A model generated the notes under the pieces. The model did no database searches, was not told the origin of the DNA, and saw nothing but the letters and a program-made list of their open reading frames with translations. Shown one piece after another: positions 16,151-25,031 of a stretch of DNA of 64,000 nt. The translations under genes were made by a program, and so were the position numbers. This DNA is from JBBSEX01 sp038239345 (GTDB taxonomy: Bacteria; Acidobacteriota; Terriglobia; Bryobacterales; Bryobacteraceae): assembly GCA_038239345.1 (NCBI GenBank), contig JBBSEX010000012.1, positions 124,001-188,000 on the forward strand, in the 5' to 3' direction. Numbering within the stretch: the stretch's first letter is position 1; every line of letters starts with the position of its first letter.

Positions 16151-18391
16151 CTAACGCGATCGCACCACTACTTTCGTCAGGCCCGCATTACCCGCCGTAT
16201 CAAAGGCCCGGATCACAACCAGGTGTTCAATCGGACGCAGATTTTCCACGTGCAGTTGAAATTTCTCTTGCGGGGAGTCGGTCACGCCGTCGGCTGCCTC
16301 CATTGGGATCCACGGCCCGGCGTCGATGGAATACTCGCAGAGTCGCAATGGCGATGTTTGGTCAACGGCACTGATGTCAATGTCCAGAACGCCTCCATTG
16401 CGCCGCGGGGCACTGGCGGTAACGACAGGTGGCGTGTTATCGATCAGCACGGGAGCGCTGACCAGTTCCGCTTCACGCGCCAAATTCGGCGGGTTGGCAG
16501 GCCGGTCCGTCGCCACTACACGGAAGTAGTAGCGCCCATCGGCCAGAACGTCGGCATCGATGCCAAGCGAATTCTCGAAGACATTCGTGCGTAGGAGTTT
16601 CCATTCGACTTCTTCTTCGCCACGAAAGTAAATCGAATAAGACAACCGGTCACCGTCAGGATCATCCGCCTGCCAGACGATTTGCGTCTGCTGATTTCCA
16701 TTCCGCGACAAAGTCAAAGTCGGCGTGCCAGCCGGTGAGGTCGATTCCCCCGAATCCGTCACAGTGATGCTGTAGCTTGCCGCGGCCGACGACATGGAGC
16801 CGAGATTTTTCGCCGAAGCCGGCGCACCGGCGGCCACCGAAGTGACGTTGATGCTACGCACCGACGGCGGCGTATTCTGCGGCAGATAAGCGACGCTAAC
16901 ACTGTCCAGTTGTGGGCTAACGCCATTGGGCCCCGTGAATTCCGCTTTCCATTGGATGTAGCGGGCATTCGGGCTGGCTATCGGAGCGCTGGCAATATCA
17001 TTCAACGGCGCAGACCAATCGCTCCAAGTTTTATCCGGCCGCACGAAATTTCCACTGCGAGTGCGGAATTGCAGTTTTGCGCTAACCGGAACCGCCGAGT
17101 GCCAGTTGAGCCGGCCCCAGCGGGCCACCGTCCCGGCATCATGCACCGGCGATTCATAGGTTCCATTCAAACCGCTGGTTGCGCCGAATTGAATGATCTT
17201 CCCCATGTTGCCCGTCGCCGCCAATAAGCCGCCAGGTGTGTCGATCAGGCGCGTAGTCTCCGCCTCGTTGGTTTGGAAAAGCAGCGTCGCCTTGCGATCG
17301 CTCATCAACCGGTAAATCCGCCCTTGCGCATCGGTCGAGAAAACGATCCCGCCCGCCGATGGCGCCAGATCGTAAATATTTTCCTCCTTGGAACTCCACA
17401 GCGTTTCCACGGTATTGTCGGGCTGAATTTTATACAGCGCGGATTTGTCCACACCGGCGTAATCGACTGCGGCCGTAACTACGTTGGCGGTCTGCACCGT
17501 TTGGGCCGATGCGGATTTAACTGCATCCACCTTTGGCTTCATGTCCAAACCAGCTTGTGTATCCGTTACCGTGATGGTGGTGGCGGGCGCTGTAATTGTC
17601 AGCGCTCCTGGATTCGACGCAGCCGTTGTCGCGGCAAGCGTGCGTTTGCCCATCGACCCACCTAAGGCCGCGGCGTAGATGGTGCCATCGGGCATCGGTA
17701 CAATCGTCCTAATCTCCGGTAAATTAGCGTCGTACAGAACAAATGCCTTGTCCTTCGCCGTGATGCGATAGAGCACGCCGTTGGGCTCGCTGCCGGCCAA
17801 TAATCGCCCGCTCGCGTCAAAGGCGAGGCACGTTACATGCGTCTGTCCCGTCTCATAATAAATTTCGCCTTTACCCGGGGCGGTTACACGAAAAATCTTG
17901 CCCTGGTCGCCTGTGCCGACCAATAGCGCGCCGTCGGAGGCGAACGCCAATGCCCAGATATACTTCGCTTCTGGAGCGAAATATTCGGTAGCTTTGCCGT
18001 CTTCAATTCGATAGACCTTCCCATCGGGCGACGTGCCGGCATAAACGACTCCGTTTGTATCCATGGCCACCGCGAAAATCTCAGGCTGTTCCGACGTCCA
18101 CAAAAGGGAGCTCTTACCCGCCGCGTCCACCTTGTAGAGACGCCCACGATTGCCCGTTCCCAAATACAGCGTGCCATCATTGGCCCGCGCAACACTCCAG
18201 ATCTGTGGCTGGTCGGAGGAGAAAAGCGTGTCCGCCTTGGGGGCTAACATCAGGCGCCCGTCGCGATTCATCGATAGGCCGCTAAGCCGTCCACGGAGAA
18301 AATCCTGATAACTATTCAGTTCCCATGTTGTCGAGGTCGCGCCCGGACACACTGTCGCGAATACAAAAACCCAGCCAAAGATTCTGATCAT
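16151..18391 (-). CDS. Secreted beta-propeller protein with fibronectin-type domains
   Basis: This 746-residue protein has a signal peptide. Residues about 25-400 contain six or seven repeats of the type IWSVARANDGTLYLGTG and VYAGTSPDGKVYRI, which form an NHL/SMP-30-like beta propeller. The C-terminal 350 residues hold beta-sandwich domains with DDPDGDRLSYSIYFRG and YFRVVATDRPANPP, typical of fibronectin III-like modules, and a final AFDTAGNAG segment. No enzyme motif is seen. The start lies 20 bases after the stop of the S55-domain gene upstream on the same strand, so the two form an operon. It may bind ligands at the cell surface or be a substrate of the upstream protein. Confidence 0.8.
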   Translation of the reverse strand: MIRIFGWVFVFATVCPGATSTTWELNSYQDFLRGRLSGLSMNRDGRLMLAPKADTLFSSDQPQIWSVARANDGTLYLGTGNRGRLYKVDAAGKSSLLWTSEQPEIFAVAMDTNGVVYAGTSPDGKVYRIEDGKATEYFAPEAKYIWALAFASDGALLVGTGDQGKIFRVTAPGKGEIYYETGQTHVTCLAFDASGRLLAGSEPNGVLYRITAKDKAFVLYDANLPEIRTIVPMPDGTIYAAALGGSMGKRTLAATTAASNPGALTITAPATTITVTDTQAGLDMKPKVDAVKSASAQTVQTANVVTAAVDYAGVDKSALYKIQPDNTVETLWSSKEENIYDLAPSAGGIVFSTDAQGRIYRLMSDRKATLLFQTNEAETTRLIDTPGGLLAATGNMGKIIQFGATSGLNGTYESPVHDAGTVARWGRLNWHSAVPVSAKLQFRTRSGNFVRPDKTWSDWSAPLNDIASAPIASPNARYIQWKAEFTGPNGVSPQLDSVSVAYLPQNTPPSVRSINVTSVAAGAPASAKNLGSMSSAAASYSITVTDSGESTSPAGTPTLTLSRNGNQQTQIVWQADDPDGDRLSYSIYFRGEEEVEWKLLRTNVFENSLGIDADVLADGRYYFRVVATDRPANPPNLAREAELVSAPVLIDNTPPVVTASAPRRNGGVLDIDISAVDQTSPLRLCEYSIDAGPWIPMEAADGVTDSPQEKFQLHVENLRPIEHLVVIRAFDTAGNAGLTKVVVRSR

Positions 18392-18411
18392 GCCTCACCG
18401 CAAACGAATTG

Positions 18412-20151
18412 TTATTCCTTGATCTCGACCTGCGCCATTTTCGATCCCGATACCACCATGTCGCCGGCGCGCAGTTCCAATTCCGCGATCTTCGATCCGT
18501 GCCAGACCAGCGGGACGCCGGATTGCGCCTGGGCCCGCGCGAGCAACATAGCGAGTGACGCGGGGGGCGACGGAAAGTCATGACCTTGCACCTGGTAGCT
18601 GGCATCGTTGCGCCAAACGCGAATGTACGCGCTGGTGTTATCGCGCAGCTTGTTGGCTGTCGCAATCACCTGGTTGGCCGATCGGGGTGCCGTTCCCACC
18701 AACTGTTGAAACTCGGCGAAGTTCGTAGTGGTGCCGTCGGCGGCGGTGAAATACAGCGGACCCAGCGGCGCGCCAACCGGAACCGTATAGCTGGCCTTGC
18801 GCGTGATCTCTTTACCGTTATCGCCGGATAATACCGCCGTCAGCTCTACCGTCTCTCCCGGTTTGGCCTCCCGCTGCGAGCACCAGAACTGATCGATTCG
18901 TAACTGCTTCTTGTTATCGAAGGCTTCAATTGTCAGTGAAATTTCCTTGGGTTTCAGGTAATCGAATCCGCTCTGCAGCGCGTAAGAAAGAGGAATCGCG
19001 GCCCCCAGCGCCACCTGCGCGGGCACGCTGATATCGCCGGAATACATGTTGTCCAAGCGAATCGGCGCGTAATCGCCCTGAAACGCGATCGTACCCCGAA
19101 TTCGGAAGCTGGATGCGCCCATCGTCCGCTCGGTGGCGTCGATCGCTGAAAAAACGGCCATCTGCAGCAGGATCGGCGAGAGGACGCTGTCGTTGATCAT
19201 TTGCACGTGATATTCCCAAGGCTTGCGTAGCGATCCGTCGGCCGCCCGGTCGTTCACCGTTATGGATATCGGCACAGTGGCGGCGCGCTTCCCGAAAACG
19301 CCGGCGACCCCGGTGCTTCCGTCCATCGTAATGGAGCCCATCAATTGGCGGGCGGCACAAATCTTAAACGACGTTTGAAAATTCGGCAGAAGCGTCAACA
19401 CCTCGGCTCTGGCAAAGGGCAGTTCCGTTCGACCGGCGGCCAGGAACCGATGTCCGAACGCGTATAACTGATTCCCGTCTATATATGTCACGGTTCCGTC
19501 GGCGCCGGCGCTAAGATCGCCGGAAAGCAGTTGTACGCTGATCATCGATCCGGGTTGGATCGCGGTGGGATTGCCAAACCGATCGCCGGCCGAATTGCTA
19601 GCGCCCGCTAACGCGCCCTGCATCGGCTCCAGGCCCATGGCTCGCCATTGAGGTGCAAAATGATCGATCGTTTCGCGTGTGAATCCACCGAACGACATCG
19701 GAGTCGCGATGTCCACCAGGCGCACGTCCAGAGGTCTTTTGTCGCTTGCTACGGAACGCATGCGCGCGGGAACGTTGCCCGGATCCTGCTGCAGCATCTG
19801 TTCAATCGGCTGAATTCCGGCAATCGGTTCGGTGGAGAATGAAAACGCTAAAGCGACAGCGCCAATCAGTTTTCCATCAATGTAAACCGGGCTCCCGCTC
19901 ATCCCTTGCATGACACCCGTTTTTCCCAGCGGGCCACCGGAAAGACGGCCCAGGATGATGGACTGCTTGGGTCCTACGTTTTCCAAAACACCGAGAATTT
20001 CTACCTCAAATTCTTCAACTTTACTGCCTGAAAATACCGTTCTCCCCACGCCGTGCATGCCGGCGCGGATATCGCGCAGCGGATAGAACGAGGCTTGCCC
20101 AAACAGCAGGGGCAGGGCTAGCAGGCCGGTCAATATACGCCAGGAAACCAC
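18412..20151 (-). CDS. SpoIVB-like peptidase S55 domain protein, secreted
   Basis: A GTG start gives 579 residues with a signal peptide (RILTGLLALPLLFGQA). Residues about 22-230 match the S55 (SpoIVB) serine peptidase domain: FYPLRDIRAGMHGVGRTVF has the candidate catalytic His in GMHG, and VMQGMSGSPVYIDGKLIGA has the candidate Ser in GMSGSP. In Bacillus, SpoIVB cuts SpoIVFA during sporulation. This organism need not sporulate, because S55 proteins are widespread in acidobacteria. The remaining 330 residues are a beta-rich region without recognisable motifs. It precedes the propeller gene in an operon, and its promoter seems leaderless. Confidence 0.85.
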   Translation of the reverse strand: MVSWRILTGLLALPLLFGQASFYPLRDIRAGMHGVGRTVFSGSKVEEFEVEILGVLENVGPKQSIILGRLSGGPLGKTGVMQGMSGSPVYIDGKLIGAVALAFSFSTEPIAGIQPIEQMLQQDPGNVPARMRSVASDKRPLDVRLVDIATPMSFGGFTRETIDHFAPQWRAMGLEPMQGALAGASNSAGDRFGNPTAIQPGSMISVQLLSGDLSAGADGTVTYIDGNQLYAFGHRFLAAGRTELPFARAEVLTLLPNFQTSFKICAARQLMGSITMDGSTGVAGVFGKRAATVPISITVNDRAADGSLRKPWEYHVQMINDSVLSPILLQMAVFSAIDATERTMGASSFRIRGTIAFQGDYAPIRLDNMYSGDISVPAQVALGAAIPLSYALQSGFDYLKPKEISLTIEAFDNKKQLRIDQFWCSQREAKPGETVELTAVLSGDNGKEITRKASYTVPVGAPLGPLYFTAADGTTTNFAEFQQLVGTAPRSANQVIATANKLRDNTSAYIRVWRNDASYQVQGHDFPSPPASLAMLLARAQAQSGVPLVWHGSKIAELELRAGDMVVSGSKMAQVEIKE

Positions 20152-20157
20152 GATCTT

Positions 20158-20163
20158 ATTCTA
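20158..20163 (-). promoter_or_regulatory. TAGAAT -10-like element 6 bases before the S55 gene start
   Basis: Read on the minus strand, TAGAAT is followed by AAGATC and then the GTG start at 20151. No Shine-Dalgarno sequence is present, so this is a candidate leaderless promoter of the same type as those at 13928, 39842, 43218 and 43984. Confidence 0.5.
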
Positions 20164-20249
20164 GACCTCAGCCCGTTCAGACGTTCAGTACGGGGCTGGA
20201 GTTCCCTCCGAACGCCTTGCTGCGGAATCCAGCAACCTGTCTTTATTAC

Positions 20250-20263
20250 TGCCGCCAGCGGCA
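20250..20263. repeat. TGCCGC-CA-GCGGCA inverted repeat upstream of the exosortase gene
   Basis: The exact dyad is followed by ATTTTAT and lies 44 bases before the exosortase ATG, between two divergent genes. Since no gene ends here it is unlikely to be a terminator. An operator or a leader hairpin is more likely. Confidence 0.35.
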
Positions 20264-20306
20264 ATTTTATGTTCAACTGGTAAGTTAGTAGAACAATTTG
20301 AATACT

Positions 20307-21179
20307 ATGGCTCCGACAGCGCCAAAGCCAGTTCCCTGGACGGGTCTGATTTGGTTCACACTACTGTTGATCGTCTGTTATTTACCCGTAATGAAGAATC
20401 TGGTGATCCAATGGAGCACCGATGAAGATGTCGGGCATGGTTTTTTTGTGCCAATTGTGGCCGGTTACATTGCCTGGCAGCGGCGCGACGAACTGCTTTC
20501 TTCGCCGTCGCGGCCGAATTATTGGGGCGTGGCCTTGATCGCCTGGGCGGCGGTGCAGGTGTTCGTTGGGACCTTGGGCGCGGAGTTATTCCTCCAGCGT
20601 ACAGCCATAATTGAAACCATAATCGGAATCATTCTGGTCTGGGGAGGCACCCGGGCGTTGCGAATACTCACTCTACCGCTGTGTCTGCTGCCGTTCATGA
20701 TTCCAATCCCGACCGTGGTTTATAACCAGATTACATTTCCCTTGCAAATATTTGCCAGCCGCGTTGCCGAAGTAGTGTTGAGCCTGCTGAATATTCCCGT
20801 ACTGCGCGATGGCAATGTACTGGAGCTCGCCAGCCAGAAGCTCTCCGTAGTGGAAGCCTGCAGCGGGATCCGGTCATTACTTTCGCTCACTTTCCTCTCC
20901 ATTATCTATGCCTATTTCTTCGATAAAAAGGTATGGATGCGCTTCGCTCTTTTTCTGTTGACTATTCCAATCGCCATCATTGCGAACGCCAGCCGGGTGA
21001 CCTTCACCGGGATCTTAAGCGAATGGCGGACCGACTTGGCGCAGGGCTTCTTCCACTTGCTGGAAGGGTGGATCATTTTTATTGTCGCCTTGGCGATCCT
21101 CGTCTTCGTGCACTTCCTTATCAACCAGATTTATGCAGTCGTCCAACGGCGCAAGGTTCTCCATGAAGTTTCTCAATAA
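20307..21179 (+). CDS. Exosortase (transpeptidase family)
   Basis: The ATG at 20307 gives 290 residues; a TTG three codons upstream is an alternative. The protein has about eight membrane helices. The exosortase signatures are present: VEACSGIRSL with the candidate catalytic Cys185, NASRV with Arg230, and FFHLLEGW with His250. Exosortases cut C-terminal PEP-CTERM-type sorting signals and are usually encoded near exopolysaccharide genes, as here. The next gene encodes its usual EpsI-type partner and overlaps by 17 bases. No obvious PEP-CTERM target protein is encoded in this window, so substrates must lie elsewhere. Confidence 0.93.
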   Translation: MAPTAPKPVPWTGLIWFTLLLIVCYLPVMKNLVIQWSTDEDVGHGFFVPIVAGYIAWQRRDELLSSPSRPNYWGVALIAWAAVQVFVGTLGAELFLQRTAIIETIIGIILVWGGTRALRILTLPLCLLPFMIPIPTVVYNQITFPLQIFASRVAEVVLSLLNIPVLRDGNVLELASQKLSVVEACSGIRSLLSLTFLSIIYAYFFDKKVWMRFALFLLTIPIAIIANASRVTFTGILSEWRTDLAQGFFHLLEGWIIFIVALAILVFVHFLINQIYAVVQRRKVLHEVSQ

Positions 21180-21816
21180 CCAATCGATGCGGATTCTCAC
21201 GGCGGTTCTGGTGCTCCAGGCCGTCATATTTTACGGGCTGTCACGCAAAGAGTATGAACCGAATACTCTTCCGCTGAGTTCCGTGCCGATGACGTTTGGC
21301 GGATGGACGCTGGCGCAGGAAGGTGTCGTCGACAAAGAAACGCAGGATGTTTTAAAGGCCGACGATTTGCTGAGCCGTTCCTACATTAATCTTTCAGCAC
21401 GCGAACAAGCTCATTTGTTCGTGGCGTTTTTCCGCTCGCAGCGAACGGGTAAGACCCCGCACTCCCCCAAGAATTGCCTGCCCGGAAATGGTTGGGTGCA
21501 GAGCATCGCCGATCAAATCGCCATCGAAGTGCCTGGCGTTTCCAGGCCCTTGGTGGTGAACCATTACATTGTCGCTAAAGGCGATGCGAAGAGCGTCGTA
21601 TTGTATTGGTATCAATCGCGCGATCGTGTGGTGGCAAGCGAATACCGCGCCAAATTTTATGTAATGGCCGACGCCATTCGCTATAATCGCACCGATACAT
21701 CGCTGATTCGCGTGGTGGTCCCGGTGACGGAAAGTAATGATGTTGCCGCGACAAAATCAGCCGTCGATTTTGTGAAAGCCTTCTATGTCCCGTTGCGCCA
21801 ATATCTTCCGTCTTGA
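21163..21816 (+). CDS. EpsI/exosortase-associated protein (DUF3485)
   Basis: The start at 21163 (AAGG 6 bases upstream) gives 217 residues and overlaps the exosortase gene. One membrane segment (about residues 9-25) anchors a periplasmic domain with the family hallmarks PHSPKNCLPGNGW and YWYQSRDRVVASEY. In many genomes this domain is fused to, or follows, the exosortase and is needed for exopolysaccharide production, but its biochemical role is not settled. The following hydrolase gene overlaps its end by 32 bases, so the three genes are co-expressed. Confidence 0.9.
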   Translation: MKFLNNQSMRILTAVLVLQAVIFYGLSRKEYEPNTLPLSSVPMTFGGWTLAQEGVVDKETQDVLKADDLLSRSYINLSAREQAHLFVAFFRSQRTGKTPHSPKNCLPGNGWVQSIADQIAIEVPGVSRPLVVNHYIVAKGDAKSVVLYWYQSRDRVVASEYRAKFYVMADAIRYNRTDTSLIRVVVPVTESNDVAATKSAVDFVKAFYVPLRQYLPS

Positions 21817-22822
21817 ACGATTCTCCCGGCCGGTGATGGCCCTTCTGTTTGCTCCCGCCATCCTTACGGTGTCGCTGGCCCAGGATGAAGTGGCCCCGGC
21901 AAAATCGCCGAAGCCCGATTTCGAAAGTGCAGCGACGTTAAAAGCGGTGGACGATCTGCAATGGCGGTTGCAACTTTCCGATATTGCCGAGTTCGACAAA
22001 GTTACCTACACTAGTCTGCCGCCCGCGCGCATAGGTACGCCTACGGAGCCCGGCGCATCAAATCCACTGTTGATCCCGGCTTATACGTTCATCCCCAAAA
22101 TCCTCGATCGCACGAAGAAGCATCCCCTGATTGTCCTGGTCCACGGGGGCGTGCATGCCAATTTCGATACAAGCAACGCGCACATCGTACGCGAACTGAT
22201 TCAGCAGGGCTATAGCGTGATTGCGCCCGAGTATCGCGGCAGCACGGGTTATGGGCGCGAGTTCTGGCGCCAGATAGATTATGGCGGCCGCGAAGTAGAC
22301 GATGCGTATGCCGGCCGCGAATGGATGTTGGAGACGTACAGCTTTCTGGATCCGCAACGCGTCGGCATTGTTGGCTGGAGCCATGGTGGGCTGATCACCC
22401 TGATGAATATTTTCCAGCATCCACAAGCGTTCGCGGTGGCCTACGCCGGCGTCCCGGTCAGCGATCTGGTAGCTCGCTTGGGTTATAAGAGCGATGGCTA
22501 TCGCGATCTGTATTCCGCCTCGTATCACATCGGGCAAAGCGTCGCCGACAATCCGGCGGAGTATTTGCGGCGGTCTCCTATCAGCCATGTACAGGATCTG
22601 GCCACGCCTTTGCTGGTTCACACCAATACGAACGATGAGGACGTGAATGTACTTGAGGTACAGCGGTTGATCGATGCGCTAAAAGCTAATGGAAAGAAGT
22701 TCGAATATAAGATTTATCCAGACGCTCCCGGCGGCCATCACTTCAATCGCATCGATACCAGGCTGGCGCGTGAATCGCGGGCCGAAATTTACAAATTTCT
22801 CGCCACTTACTTGAAGCCATAA
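21785..22822 (+). CDS. Secreted S9-like (prolyl oligopeptidase family) alpha/beta hydrolase
   Basis: The protein has 345 residues with an N-terminal export segment ending near SLAQDE. If the first ATG is used, the signal peptide has a long polar start; an internal ATG 17 codons on is possible. The hydrolase fold shows LIVLVHGGVHANF (oxyanion region), YRGSTGYGREF, nucleophile Ser in GWSHGG, Asp in TNDEDV and His in GGHHF. This matches the catalytic domain of S9 peptidases without the propeller, so peptide or ester substrates are possible. It overlaps the EpsI gene, which suggests a link with surface-polymer maturation, although that is inference. Confidence 0.85.
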   Translation: MSRCANIFRLERFSRPVMALLFAPAILTVSLAQDEVAPAKSPKPDFESAATLKAVDDLQWRLQLSDIAEFDKVTYTSLPPARIGTPTEPGASNPLLIPAYTFIPKILDRTKKHPLIVLVHGGVHANFDTSNAHIVRELIQQGYSVIAPEYRGSTGYGREFWRQIDYGGREVDDAYAGREWMLETYSFLDPQRVGIVGWSHGGLITLMNIFQHPQAFAVAYAGVPVSDLVARLGYKSDGYRDLYSASYHIGQSVADNPAEYLRRSPISHVQDLATPLLVHTNTNDEDVNVLEVQRLIDALKANGKKFEYKIYPDAPGGHHFNRIDTRLARESRAEIYKFLATYLKP

Positions 22823-22850
22823 ATACTTCACTCGAACACCGGGTTTCCAG

Positions 22851-22879
22851 TTGACTCCCTGCTAACGATCCTTTACGCT
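22851..22879 (+). promoter_or_regulatory. Candidate sigma-70-type promoter for adk
   Basis: TTGACT (22851-22856) and TACGCT (22874-22879) are separated by 17 bases and lie 24 bases before the TTG start of adk. The -35 box is good and the -10 box is weak. Confidence 0.4.
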
Positions 22880-22903
22880 GGGGGGAACGAAAGGGGAAGA
22901 CGA

Positions 22904-23581
22904 TTGGTATATTTGCTCTTCGGACCGCCAGGTTGCGGCAAGGGTACACAGTCTCAAGCGATCAGCCAATGGCTATCGATTCCCGCAATTTCCACTGGGG
23001 ACATGCTGCGCTCGGAATTTGCGGCTGGAACCGATCTCGGCAAAGAAGCGCACGCCGTAACCGCCGGTGGATGCCTGGCCGCCGATCATGCTGTAAATGA
23101 AATGGTCGTTCGGCGACTCGGCCGCCCCGACTGCGCCGCCGGATTCTTGCTGGATGGCTATCCGCGGACACTTCCCCAAGCTGGGTTCTTCGATCGCTTT
23201 CTGAGTGAGCGCGGATCCCCGCCCGTAACCGTTCTGCACCTCAATGTTCCACCCGCGATTCTCGCCGATCGAATCTCCGCGCGGCGCATTTGCCCCTGCT
23301 GCAAACGCGTGTATAGCCTGGTTCACAAACCACCCCAACGCCCCGGCCATTGCGATGACGACAACGCTCCGCTGATGCAGCGCGCCGACGACCGCCGCGA
23401 ATCCATTCGCGAACGCCTCTCCGGTTATATACGCCAGACCGATCCTGTGCTGCGCCATTACCAATCCACCAATTACTTTCGTATCGAAGGCGATCGGCCG
23501 GCGGACGAAGTCGCCGCCGAGATTCGGGGAATCCTTGAAGAATCGTTGGTCCGGGTTCGCGCCCTGCGGGCGCAGGCGTAA
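22904..23581 (+). CDS. adk: Adenylate kinase, zinc-type LID
   Basis: A TTG start with AAGGGGAAGA upstream gives 225 residues. The P-loop GPPGCGKGTQ, the AMP-binding STGDMLR and LLDGYPRT, and the LID domain are all present. The LID carries a C-x2-C, 16 residues, C-x2-D set (CPCC, later CDDD), the zinc-binding form found in many Gram-positive and some other bacteria. The enzyme interconverts AMP, ADP and ATP. The primary adk usually lies in the ribosomal spc operon. This one stands alone behind its own promoter, so it may be a second copy. Confidence 0.93.
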   Translation: MVYLLFGPPGCGKGTQSQAISQWLSIPAISTGDMLRSEFAAGTDLGKEAHAVTAGGCLAADHAVNEMVVRRLGRPDCAAGFLLDGYPRTLPQAGFFDRFLSERGSPPVTVLHLNVPPAILADRISARRICPCCKRVYSLVHKPPQRPGHCDDDNAPLMQRADDRRESIRERLSGYIRQTDPVLRHYQSTNYFRIEGDRPADEVAAEIRGILEESLVRVRALRAQA

Positions 23582-23647
23582 GCGCGAGAATCCGGTTAAG
23601 ACGCCGCGTGATATTATCGCAGCGAGCTTAAGGAGCCTTTCCGATTT

Positions 23648-25021
23648 ATGCCTAATGATTTCACCCGCCGGTTTTTTCTTGGCGCCGCCACCGCCGCCGC
23701 TGCCACGCGCGTCTGGGGTGCGAACGACAAAATCAATGTAGCGATCGTTGGTCTTGGTGGGCGTGGCAGCAATCATCTCAGCATCTATTCCCGGCTGTCT
23801 GAGGCGCGTGTGGTGGGCTTGTGCGATGTGAACCAAGCCGCGCTCGAACGGGCACAGGCAACGCTTGTGAAGAACACCGGCGAGAAAGCCAAGGAATTCT
23901 CGGACATGCGTAAGGCGTTCGCCGATCCTTCCGTTGAGGCTGTCTCCATCGCCACTCCGAATCATTGGCATGCTCTGGCCGCCATCTGGGCCATGCAGGC
24001 CGGTAAAGACGTTTATGGCGAGAAACCCGCCTGCTACAACATCTACGAAGGCCAGAAAATGATCGAGGTGGCCCATCAAACCCAACGCATGATGCAGGTG
24101 GGCTCACAGCATCGCAGCACGCCTTTTAAGATGAAGGCCATCGCTGCCATCCAAGGCGGCTTGATCGGAAACATTTACCTTACTAAAGGCCTCTGTTTTA
24201 AGCGGCGCGCCTCCATCGGCCACCAGGCCGACACTCCCACGCCGCCGGGCGTCGATTGGGATATGTTTCTCGGACCGGCGCCCATGCGTCCTTTCAACCC
24301 CCTTCGCTTCAAGTACAACTGGCACTGGTTTTGGGACACCGGCAACGGCGATATCGGCAACCAGGGCGTCCACGAAATCGGAATCTGCCGCTGGGCGATG
24401 GGTGATCCGCAATGGCCCAAGACGGCTTTTGCGCAAGGCGGGAAGTACGCTTATACCGACGATCAGGAAACGCCCAACACGCTCCTCGCCAGCTTCGATT
24501 ACGGCGGCAGCGAACTGGTTTTTGAAGTACGTGGTCTATTGACGGGCTCCGAGGGTGCGCCGGGTCCGCGGCGAAACGGTCCATCGGCGATCGGCGGAGT
24601 GGCGCCACCGCCGGATTCGCCGGCACCCACGGCAACCGCGCCACGCGTCGGACTGCCGCTGAATGTCATGACCGGCAATCTTTTCTATGGCACCGAAGGC
24701 TGGGCAGCGATGAGCGATTCCGGTTTTCAGGCGTTCAAAGGCGAAAGCAATGAACTCGTCATGGATGAACGGCCCGAGCGGGGCAACGATGCCACGGGAC
24801 TCCACATGCAAAACTTCCTGGCGGCCTGCCGGTCAAGAAAACGTGAGAGTCTGCATGATGGCCTGGACAACGCCTACTTGAGCGCGTCGCTGTGCCACTT
24901 GGCGAATATCAGCTATCGCGTCGGCCGCAAGCTGACACTCGAGCCCGGTCCGAAATTCACCAACGATGCCGAGGCGAACAAGCTGATCACGCGCGATTAT
25001 CGTAAGCCTTATGTAGTCTAA
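23648..25021 (+). CDS. Tat-exported Gfo/Idh/MocA-family oxidoreductase
   Basis: The protein has 457 residues with AAGGAG before the ATG. The N-terminus FTRRFFLGAATAAAA is a twin-arginine signal. A Rossmann domain follows, with NVAIVGLGGRGSNH and the EKPACYN motif (the EKP lysine is the usual catalytic residue). The C-terminal domain has GDIGNQGVHEIGICRW. Such secreted, probably cofactor-preloaded dehydrogenases are numerous in acidobacteria and planctomycetes and are thought to oxidise sugars or sugar acids. The substrate is unknown. A Pro/Ala-rich loop around residues 310-335 is low in complexity. Confidence 0.9.
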   Translation: MPNDFTRRFFLGAATAAAATRVWGANDKINVAIVGLGGRGSNHLSIYSRLSEARVVGLCDVNQAALERAQATLVKNTGEKAKEFSDMRKAFADPSVEAVSIATPNHWHALAAIWAMQAGKDVYGEKPACYNIYEGQKMIEVAHQTQRMMQVGSQHRSTPFKMKAIAAIQGGLIGNIYLTKGLCFKRRASIGHQADTPTPPGVDWDMFLGPAPMRPFNPLRFKYNWHWFWDTGNGDIGNQGVHEIGICRWAMGDPQWPKTAFAQGGKYAYTDDQETPNTLLASFDYGGSELVFEVRGLLTGSEGAPGPRRNGPSAIGGVAPPPDSPAPTATAPRVGLPLNVMTGNLFYGTEGWAAMSDSGFQAFKGESNELVMDERPERGNDATGLHMQNFLAACRSRKRESLHDGLDNAYLSASLCHLANISYRVGRKLTLEPGPKFTNDAEANKLITRDYRKPYVV

Positions 25022-25031
25022 AGGTAACCGT

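Noticed and set aside
22973..24085. 370-codon open frame on the minus strand
   Set aside because: It runs opposite both adk and the oxidoreductase, crosses their intergenic gap and has no recognisable domain. Its composition is what an antisense reading of a GC-rich gene gives.
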